Part shown: one piece after another, positions 54,720-61,429 of the stretch
Layout of the letters: each line of letters begins with the position of its first letter
Position numbering within the stretch: position 1 is the first letter of the stretch
NCBI RefSeq assembly: GCF_000411155.1
Contig: NZ_KE150266.1
Location: 186,001 to 250,000 of the forward strand
Length of the DNA: 64,000 nucleotides
Origin: Gleimia europaea ACS-120-V-Col10b
Lineage (GTDB): Bacteria > Actinomycetota > Actinomycetes > Actinomycetales > Actinomycetaceae
Reading direction: 5' to 3'
Made by a program: the position numbers and the translations under genes
The notes under the pieces: generated by a model
Told to the model about the DNA's origin: nothing
What the model saw: only the letters and a program-made list of their open reading frames with translations
Databases searched by the model: none

Positions 54720-56275
54720 GCGGCTATCTTCCTAAACGGCGCCGCCTTCTCGATTATGCACAAATCTTGGTTGCAGCGGTTTTGATGTGGGCATCGTTTC
54801 CTGACCTCGCCTATTGGTTCTTGATATTCCCATCCGTAATCCTCCTAGTTTCGGCCCTCGATCGGTCCCGGGCGGGGCGCGCAACCTGGTATGGCTTTGT
54901 ATTCGGCTTAGGGTTTTTCTTGCCCCACATTTGGTGGGCCACCGTCTCGGTGGGCAGCTATTTGCCCTGGTTGGCTTTAGCAACCGTGCAGGCTTTGTTC
55001 TTGGCCCTGTTTGGCCTGTCCGTGGCGTGGGTGCGCCAGATTAGCGCGTTGCAACGTTCACCCTTCCTCTACGCACTGTGCGTGGGCGTGCTTTGGGTGG
55101 CAGTTGAGCAGTTGCGCGGCCGCGTTCCATTCGGTGGCTTCCCCTGGGGTTATATCGCATACTCGCAGGTGGATTCGCCCTTGCGGACGCTCGCTCCGTG
55201 GGGATCCGAGGTTGCGATTGGCCTCGTGGTTGTGACTTCCTGTGTTCTGGTTCGCCGTGCATTCGGCTTCGTGCCCGCATTTTGCACCAGCCCGATCAGG
55301 CGCGTCGGCGCGGTCGCCATTGCTACGTTGATTGTGGTTATGCCTTTTGCCCTTACTCTGGATGCGCGCGCGGAGGGAGGGAGCCTGCGCGTTGGCGTCA
55401 TCCAAGGAAACATTGAGCTACCTGCGGACGCCACGTTCGCGCAGTACTTGAAGGTTACGAAGAATCACGTCCAGACCACCGAGGAGGCCTTGGCTTCGGG
55501 TATGAAAGCCGACATTATCTTGTGGGGTGAGAACTCGATGGATCACGATCCGCGCAGCGATGCCAAAGCAAAGGCCATGCTAGACGGGGTGGCAAAGCGT
55601 GCGGGAGTGCCGATCGTAGTTGGCGTACTGCGCTATGAGGACGATGCTCGCTGGAACGAAGCCGTGGTTTGGTATCCCGATGGATCCGTTGGAGAGGTGT
55701 ACACAAAGCAGCTGCCCGTGCCCTTTGGCGAATATATTCCGATGCGCGAGTACCTGTCAATCTTGTCAAAGGAAACCGCGAAGGTTTCCACCGACATGCT
55801 GCCCGGAATCGAGCCGGGGGTGATGAACGTTGATTTGGCCGGGAGACAGCTGACTATGGGCGTTGGAATATGCTTCGAGGCCGCTTACGAGCGCATTTTC
55901 AGCGAAGCAGCGCAACTGGGCGCACAAATGCTGTTTGTGCCGACCAACAACTCGTCTTTTGGTTACACACCCGAGTCCACCCAGCAGTTGCAAATGGTGC
56001 GCCTGAGAGCGATGTCGATGTCTCGTACCGCCATGCAGGTGTCCACCAATGGAGTATCCGCTATTGTGCGGCCCAACGGGACAATGCTCAAGGTTACAGA
56101 TCTCTATCAGCCCGATTGGATTGTGGAGGACGTGCCGCTTCGTACCAGCCTCACATTCAGCGCAAAGTGGGGCGAGTACTTGAACTACACGGTTATGGCG
56201 TTGGGTGGCCTGTTGCTCGTTATCGGTTGCATCCGAACCATTGCCCGGCACAGTGAAATCAACTACGCCCGTTAA
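54716..56275 (+). CDS. lnt: Apolipoprotein N-acyltransferase
   Basis: A 519-residue membrane enzyme adding the third acyl chain to lipoproteins. The N-terminal about 200 residues contain six or so transmembrane helices; the extracellular nitrilase-like domain follows with the catalytic triad visible: Glu in LWGENSMD near residue 271, Lys in YTKQLPVPFGEYIPM near residue 332 and Cys in GVGICFEAAYE near residue 385. A last helix anchors the C-terminus. In many actinobacteria a polyprenol-mannose synthase (ppm) follows or is fused, then rbpA; here DUF3137 and LemA genes intervene instead. Confidence 0.93.
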   Translation: MSGYLPKRRRLLDYAQILVAAVLMWASFPDLAYWFLIFPSVILLVSALDRSRAGRATWYGFVFGLGFFLPHIWWATVSVGSYLPWLALATVQALFLALFGLSVAWVRQISALQRSPFLYALCVGVLWVAVEQLRGRVPFGGFPWGYIAYSQVDSPLRTLAPWGSEVAIGLVVVTSCVLVRRAFGFVPAFCTSPIRRVGAVAIATLIVVMPFALTLDARAEGGSLRVGVIQGNIELPADATFAQYLKVTKNHVQTTEEALASGMKADIILWGENSMDHDPRSDAKAKAMLDGVAKRAGVPIVVGVLRYEDDARWNEAVVWYPDGSVGEVYTKQLPVPFGEYIPMREYLSILSKETAKVSTDMLPGIEPGVMNVDLAGRQLTMGVGICFEAAYERIFSEAAQLGAQMLFVPTNNSSFGYTPESTQQLQMVRLRAMSMSRTAMQVSTNGVSAIVRPNGTMLKVTDLYQPDWIVEDVPLRTSLTFSAKWGEYLNYTVMALGGLLLVIGCIRTIARHSEINYAR

Positions 56276-56391
56276 GTTCAACAAACTGTAATCTGTTAGC
56301 AGTTGCGCCGTAACTTAACCGCCATGTTTACTTAGAACAACGAAGCGATCATGATGATCTAGCACGGCGGAAACCACGGGGGAATCGCAAC

Positions 56392-57345
56392 ATGGCTGAG
56401 CAGCATCCATTTTTCGCCGATTCCACGGTGCTTGCACGGATTGAGCAGATCGAGAATTCGCCTAAGAAGCAAGCCGTGTTGAACGAGATAAAGGCGGGCA
56501 TGGTTTCCAGCGTGTCCCAGCAGTATAAAATGTTGTGGGTTGGCATTCCGGCACTGATTATCCTGATGTTTTGGCTTCGCGATGAAGCTTTGATTTTGGT
56601 GGCTATCGCAGTATTCATCTTCGTCTGGAATAAGCAGCGCACGGCGATCAGAAATAAAACCACGGTGTCCTATGTGGAGAACTTCTTGCTCCCCGTGTTG
56701 CAAGAAGTGATTCCAAACGCTGAAGTCAATTATGACGGTGGGATTGACCGCCGGGTTTTGAAGGAAGTTATACCGAAAACAGAGAGTTTTTCGCCCAACT
56801 GCCACATTAGGTTCAATGACGAAAAGCGGACGGAGTTTTGTAACCTGTGGGCCTATCACACGTATGAGGATTCCGATGGTAATACTCATACCGTCGAGGA
56901 CTTCAATGGGCAGGTGCTGAGCGCCCAGTACCTAACTGGATTGCGTGGCCACATTCGCATCGTACCTACAAAAAGAGGATTATTTGGTCGGGAAAGACAG
57001 CCAGGTTATGCCAAGGCCCGCAACGGTGAGTCCAAGATTGAGACGGAAGACATTCAGTTTAACGAGACTTTCAACGTCTACTGCAGTGACGAGGTTTCTA
57101 GCCGCACGCTGCTTAACCCGTACCTGCTACGCACGCTTGTGGAGTATAGAGAAGGTTGTCCCATCGCTGTAACGATGGACGAGAACACGGTTGCGGTCTC
57201 GTTTTACACGGACTGCCATATTCTACGCCGTCCTAGTAACCGAAAAGAGATTGAAAGCCTTTCACTCAGCGGTGAGTATAAGAAGGTGCAAAATCAGCTC
57301 GGTCAGTTCTACACGTTGTTAGATAAAGTTAATTCGCAGTTGTGA
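56392..57345 (+). CDS. DUF3137 family membrane protein
   Basis: A 317-residue protein matching the DUF3137 family, of unknown function. Two hydrophobic helices lie near residues 46-85 (MLWVGIPALIILMFWL; LILVAIAVFIFVW), followed by a long soluble domain rich in polar residues (SFSPNCHIRFNDEKR; TFNVYCSDEVSSRTLLNPYLL). The pairing with LemA downstream is also seen in other bacteria and suggests a joint membrane function. ATG 56392 has GGGGGAA upstream. The gene is somewhat more AT-rich than the lnt operon, with its own promoter presumably in the 116-bp gap before it. Confidence 0.78.
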   Translation: MAEQHPFFADSTVLARIEQIENSPKKQAVLNEIKAGMVSSVSQQYKMLWVGIPALIILMFWLRDEALILVAIAVFIFVWNKQRTAIRNKTTVSYVENFLLPVLQEVIPNAEVNYDGGIDRRVLKEVIPKTESFSPNCHIRFNDEKRTEFCNLWAYHTYEDSDGNTHTVEDFNGQVLSAQYLTGLRGHIRIVPTKRGLFGRERQPGYAKARNGESKIETEDIQFNETFNVYCSDEVSSRTLLNPYLLRTLVEYREGCPIAVTMDENTVAVSFYTDCHILRRPSNRKEIESLSLSGEYKKVQNQLGQFYTLLDKVNSQL

Positions 57346-57356
57346 ATGGAGAATCA

Positions 57357-57920
57357 ATGAATGCTTACGTGTACATGTGGATCGCGGTTGCGGTCATTTT
57401 AATGTTGATTGTCTTCTGGTTCATCGCTAAGAGCAACCAGATGTCGCGCTACCTGGTGATTATTGAGGAGTCGAAGAAAAACGTCGATATTGCTCTGACT
57501 AAGCGGTATGACACGATCATGGAAATGTTGAAGGTAGCGAAGTCTTACGCGGAGCACGAAGAGAAGCTTTTTGTAAACATCGTGAAGCTACGCCGAGGTG
57601 CCTCGGTGGCGGAAATGAACGACGCGCTCGTCTCGCAAGACAATGCGCTACGCAGCATTTTTGCAGTGGGGGAGAGCTACCCGCAGATGCTCTCTTCCCA
57701 GCAGTTCCTGAACCTCCAAAGTGAGATCGCGAAAGAAAACGACCAGCTGGCTGCCTCGAAGCGAATTGTGAACTCCAACATTAGTTTGCTGAACCAGATG
57801 GTAGTTACATTCCCAATCTCGATCGTGGCAGCGATACGCGGAATCAAGCAGGTGGACTTCCTGCGCGAAGATGACGTGAACGCAAAGAAGGACATCTCCG
57901 GCTTCGATTACTCGGTGTAA
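57357..57920 (+). CDS. LemA family protein
   Basis: About 187 residues. An N-terminal transmembrane helix (MWIAVAVILMLIVFWFIA) is followed by the LemA antiparallel helical bundle: NQMSRYLVIIEESKKNVD, ALTKRYDTIMEMLKVAKSYAEHE, then QSEIAKENDQLAASKRIVN and LNQMVVTFPISIVAAIRG. The topology predicts an extracellular helical domain; the molecular role is unknown. ATG 57357 has GGAG at 5-nt spacing and follows the DUF3137 stop by 11 bp. Confidence 0.9.
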   Translation: MNAYVYMWIAVAVILMLIVFWFIAKSNQMSRYLVIIEESKKNVDIALTKRYDTIMEMLKVAKSYAEHEEKLFVNIVKLRRGASVAEMNDALVSQDNALRSIFAVGESYPQMLSSQQFLNLQSEIAKENDQLAASKRIVNSNISLLNQMVVTFPISIVAAIRGIKQVDFLREDDVNAKKDISGFDYSV

Positions 57921-57926
57921 CACAAA

Positions 57927-57952
57927 CCCCGTGATCGTATAGGATCACGGGG
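57927..57952 (+). terminator. Terminator hairpin after lemA
   Basis: A perfect 10-bp stem, CCCCGTGATC (57927-57936) with GATCACGGGG (57943-57952), and a 6-nt loop, 6 bp after the lemA stop. No U-tract. Confidence 0.75.
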
Positions 57953-57963
57953 AGGGTGCGGAC

Positions 57964-58022
57964 ATAAAGCAGCGCTGAGCGGCAGGAGCGCTGACATGCA
58001 TAGAGGGGTACTTGTGCTTTAT
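57964..58022. repeat. Nested inverted repeats between lemA and rbpA
   Basis: ATAAAG (57964-57969) pairs with CTTTAT (58017-58022); inside it CAGCGCT (57970-57976) pairs with AGCGCTG (57987-57993). The structure lies 45-100 bp beyond the rbpA stop on the minus strand and could end that transcript or be a small structured RNA. Confidence 0.4.
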
Positions 58023-58066
58023 CGAAGCTTAGAGCGACCTTAAATTTACCACCGCTTTAACATCTC

Positions 58067-58426
58067 TTAGCGTCTGTAGGCCACGCCGTTGCGTAGTTCG
58101 CCGCGACGAAGAACCTCAAGCTGTTCCTGAAGCAAAACTTCGAGCTCTTCTTCGGTGCGACGCTCAAGGAGCATATCCCAGTGTGTGCGCTGAGGCTTTG
58201 CCGGTTTTTCTTCCTCGGGTTCAGCTTCGCCCAGATACTCGGCGGGCGAACCGCAGCGGCATTCCCAGTTTGCTGGCGGCTCAGAATCGATCGCCATAGT
58301 TACCGCAAAAACGTGTCCGTTTTCGCACTGGTAGCGACGTTGCTGGCGGTCTGCAAAAACAATGCCATCTTCGGTCTCAAGCGACTTGGCGCCAATCTGC
58401 ATTCCACGTAGTGCGCGATCTGCCAT
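58067..58426 (-). CDS. rbpA: RNA polymerase-binding protein RbpA
   Basis: A 119-residue actinobacterial transcription activator that binds RNA polymerase, sigma and promoter DNA. The N-terminal MADRALRGMQIGAKSLE segment, the core domain with four metal-type cysteines/histidines (QCENGHVF, WECRCGS), the basic linker (KPQRTHWDMLLERR) and the C-terminal sigma-interaction domain (EELEVLLQEQLEVLR) are all present. A strong AAAGGA precedes ATG 58426. In mycobacteria it lies close to lnt-ppm1, as it roughly does here. Confidence 0.95.
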   Translation of the reverse strand: MADRALRGMQIGAKSLETEDGIVFADRQQRRYQCENGHVFAVTMAIDSEPPANWECRCGSPAEYLGEAEPEEEKPAKPQRTHWDMLLERRTEEELEVLLQEQLEVLRRGELRNGVAYRR

Positions 58427-58789
58427 TTGTTTTCCTTTCTATAAACGCTTCGTAGTCTAAACGCTTAAACGCATTCAAACTGGCGTTTATTTCCCAGTAG
58501 CTGGCAAAACGGGCCAGCTCAAGCGAAAAGAACCCTGAGCGTGGGTTTCTAATTTCATAGCCCGATCCGATAATGTACATTATGTCATAATTAAATCTGC
58601 TTTTGTAGGAGCTTGTTGGGCACCCCTCTACCCCTTTGCCGCGTTCACGCAAACACTGGAGTAGCGGTTGCCGCCGGGAAGCAGAATCTGCCTGGCGTGG
58701 TAGCGTTGGAGCCGCACTCCAGCTCTTCATGACCGGCCAATAAATAATAGAATCGGTTGTAGTACTGTATCCAGCTTTTAGGAAGCATC
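58427..58789. other. 363-bp intergenic region between divergent rbpA and mmpL
   Basis: No gene is supported here; open frames in it have poor coding character and overlap rbpA. It must contain the rbpA promoter and the mmpL promoter (TAGAAT near 58747 is a possible -10). It is AT-richer than its surroundings and holds one clear 14-bp palindrome. Confidence 0.6.
58570..58583. promoter_or_regulatory. Perfect 14-bp palindrome, candidate operator
   Basis: ATAATGTACATTAT is a perfect palindrome, 207 bp before mmpL and 144 bp before rbpA. Size and AT content suit a TetR- or MarR-type dimer site. No regulator gene is adjacent in the window. Confidence 0.4.
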
Positions 58790-61429
58790 GTGTCATCGGT
58801 TCTGTTTCGGCTCGCTACCTCCACGGTTAAGCATGCAAAGACAGTGCTTCTTGTTTGGATTCTGATCCTGATCGCGGTTTTGGCAGCTATGTTTGGGCTA
58901 GGCGGCAAGCTGACCAATGACTTCACCATTCCCGGCACTGAGGGCCAAGACGGTCTTGACGTGATGGCCGAGCGGTTCCCAGAACTGTCAGGTACTGCGG
59001 GGCAGGTTATTTTTGGCGCTCCCGAAGGCGAAAGTATCTGGGATTACCGCCAGCAGATCACAAGCGTTTTGGAGCAAGTAAAAGGTATCAAGTACGTCAC
59101 GGCGGTGGCCGATCCGTTCGATGATTCGATTATGGATCCCCTGATTTCGGCTAACAATCGGTACGCGATGTCGCAGGTGCAGTTCTCATTTGGCTTGGAC
59201 TCGATTGATGATGAATCAGTATCCCAACTGGTCAGCATTGCCAAGCAGGCAGAGGATGCCGGTCTGAGCGTTCACGTTGGCGGCCAGATTATGTCGCTCA
59301 CCGAGATTCCCCTCTCCCCTCATGAAGCTGTAGGCGTAGTCCTGGCTCTCGTGGTTTTATCGGTGGCATTCCGTTCGTTCAAGACGGGCATTGTGCCGAT
59401 CGTTTCCGCACTGTTTGGCGTTGGTATGTCGATGGGAATCACGATGATAGTGGCGGCATTCGTGCCGATCTCCACCACTACCCCAACGCTTGCCATCATG
59501 CTCGGCTTGGCTGTGGGCATTGACTATGCTCTTTTTATTGTTTCGCGCCACCTCGATCAACTGGCCGCAGGTTACACCGTTGCAGAGTCGATTCCGCGTG
59601 CCATCGCCACTTCGGGTGCTGCAGTGCTGTTTGCCGGTACGACCGTTGTAATTGCGCTTATGGCGTTGTTCGTGGCCGGTATCCCATTCCTTACGGTTAT
59701 GGGCCTTGTAGCGGCGCTGGCAGTTGCTATCGCGGCGATCATGGCGGTTACGGGCCTGCCCGCGTTGCTTGCCGTACTCGGCGACCGCTTGCGCCCCAAG
59801 CAGCGCAAGTTGGATAAAACCGATGATGAGGTTGGCGTTGAACGTAAGCGCCACGTGTCGGCCTGGTGGGTCAAAACCGTGACCTCGCATCCCTGGCTGA
59901 CCATTTTGAGCGTGAGCGCCGTGGTCGTGGTCATGACAATTCCCGCAATAAATCTGCGTCTTGCTCTGCCTGACAACGGCGTGGAAGATGAGTCCACGAT
60001 GGCGCGGCAAACATACGACCTCGTCGCCTCGGAGTTTGGGCCCGGTGCTAACGGCCCCTTGGTTGTCATCGGTGACATTGTCACGTCGCGGGACCCACTG
60101 GGACTCATGTCCGACATGAAATCTGAAATCGAGCGCATGCCCGGCGTTGAGCAGGTGCAACTATCCACGCCCAATCGCAGCGCGGATCTTGGCGTCGTGG
60201 TTGTTATCCCGAAGACTGGGGCAGACAGCATCGAAACTGAGCAACTCGTGCACGCTCTTAGGGATGCGGCGCCCGGTTGGGAAGCCAAATATGACATCTC
60301 TAACGTCATGGTTACCGGCTCAGCCGCTGTTGCCATCGACGTATCAGAAAAGCTCTATTCCGCGCTAGTACCATTTGGAGCGGTTGTTGTCGGCCTATCG
60401 CTCATCATTTTGCTCATCGTGTTTCGCTCGATTTGGGTGCCAATCAAGGCAACACTCGGCTACGTGTTCTCGGTGGCAGCCGCGTTTGGGATGACAACCT
60501 GGGTATTCATTGACGGCGTAGGTAATGACCTGTTGCGAATCGGTCAAGTAGGTCCGGTCATTTCCTTTATGCCAATCATGCTTATGGGCGTACTTTTTGG
60601 CCTCGCGATGGACTACGAGCTGTTCTTGGTTTCGCGCATGGCGGAAGAATATGCCCACACCGGTAACGTGCGAGAATCGATTCGCACGGGATTCATGGGC
60701 TCGGCCCCGGTAGTTGTGGCGGCGGCACTCATCATGATGTCGGTGTTTTCGGGCTTTATCCCCGATGGCTCGTTCTACGTACAACCGATCGCGTTCGGCC
60801 TACTGGTAGGCGTTGGCGTGGACGCCTTCCTGGTGCGTATGACGCTCGTGCCCGCCGTCCTACAGCTTCTTGGCGACAAGGCATGGTATCTGCCAAGATG
60901 GCTTGACCGCATGCTCCCCCTCCTTGACGTAGAAGGCACCGGCATGGACCTGCACTTCAGACACGTGGACTGGCAACGTCAATATGGCGAGGTGGTAGCC
61001 CGGGCCGAAAACGTGAGTATCGGAGATCGGCGCGGCGACCTCGTTAGCGGCGCGGAACTGGCTGTGCGTCCAGGTGAGATTATTCGCCTAACCGGTGATC
61101 CAGCGGCTTGCAAGGCAATGCTCGCGGCGTTGGGAGGCCGGCTCGCGCCCCACACAGGATCCATTTACGTGTTCGATATTTCTAGCCGTGACGAAGCTAG
61201 TCGAGTGATCGCGCGCACTGTCTTTCTCGACGACCCGGCAACGCAGATCCCGCCTATTTCCAAACCCCTATTGCTCCTGGTTAATCGGCCCCTGCGAGAA
61301 GTTGAGAAGGTCAGAATCGAGGAAAACCTCCAGGCGGGTGGCGCCCTCCTACTCGGACCGGACAACGCGGACGAATTTGCAAACGAACAATCATACGAAG
61401 TACGCGCTAAGTTGGCGGTGAATGCGTGA
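58790..61429 (+). CDS. MMPL/RND-type exporter with C-terminal ABC-ATPase-like remnant
   Basis: An 879-residue proton-driven exporter. The first about 710 residues form two MMPL halves, each with a lone helix, an extracellular domain and a helix bundle; motifs include GLAVGIDYALFIVSRH in the first half and GLAMDYELFLVSRMAEE in the second. After about residue 715 a soluble domain starts that reads like the beginning of an ABC ATPase (VRPGEIIRLTGDPAACKAML, then GRLAPHTGSIYVF). The Walker A glycines are lost, the residue after Lys is Ala, and no LSGGQ or normal Walker B is seen, so it should not hydrolyse ATP. GTG 58790 follows AGGA. Coupled to the YhgE gene by TGATG. Substrate unknown. Confidence 0.88.
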   Translation: MSSVLFRLATSTVKHAKTVLLVWILILIAVLAAMFGLGGKLTNDFTIPGTEGQDGLDVMAERFPELSGTAGQVIFGAPEGESIWDYRQQITSVLEQVKGIKYVTAVADPFDDSIMDPLISANNRYAMSQVQFSFGLDSIDDESVSQLVSIAKQAEDAGLSVHVGGQIMSLTEIPLSPHEAVGVVLALVVLSVAFRSFKTGIVPIVSALFGVGMSMGITMIVAAFVPISTTTPTLAIMLGLAVGIDYALFIVSRHLDQLAAGYTVAESIPRAIATSGAAVLFAGTTVVIALMALFVAGIPFLTVMGLVAALAVAIAAIMAVTGLPALLAVLGDRLRPKQRKLDKTDDEVGVERKRHVSAWWVKTVTSHPWLTILSVSAVVVVMTIPAINLRLALPDNGVEDESTMARQTYDLVASEFGPGANGPLVVIGDIVTSRDPLGLMSDMKSEIERMPGVEQVQLSTPNRSADLGVVVVIPKTGADSIETEQLVHALRDAAPGWEAKYDISNVMVTGSAAVAIDVSEKLYSALVPFGAVVVGLSLIILLIVFRSIWVPIKATLGYVFSVAAAFGMTTWVFIDGVGNDLLRIGQVGPVISFMPIMLMGVLFGLAMDYELFLVSRMAEEYAHTGNVRESIRTGFMGSAPVVVAAALIMMSVFSGFIPDGSFYVQPIAFGLLVGVGVDAFLVRMTLVPAVLQLLGDKAWYLPRWLDRMLPLLDVEGTGMDLHFRHVDWQRQYGEVVARAENVSIGDRRGDLVSGAELAVRPGEIIRLTGDPAACKAMLAALGGRLAPHTGSIYVFDISSRDEASRVIARTVFLDDPATQIPPISKPLLLLVNRPLREVEKVRIEENLQAGGALLLGPDNADEFANEQSYEVRAKLAVNA

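Noticed and set aside
58377..58796. A 139-codon minus-strand frame upstream of and overlapping rbpA.
   Set aside because: It overlaps rbpA in another frame, has low-complexity composition and no start signal; the gap is better read as regulatory.
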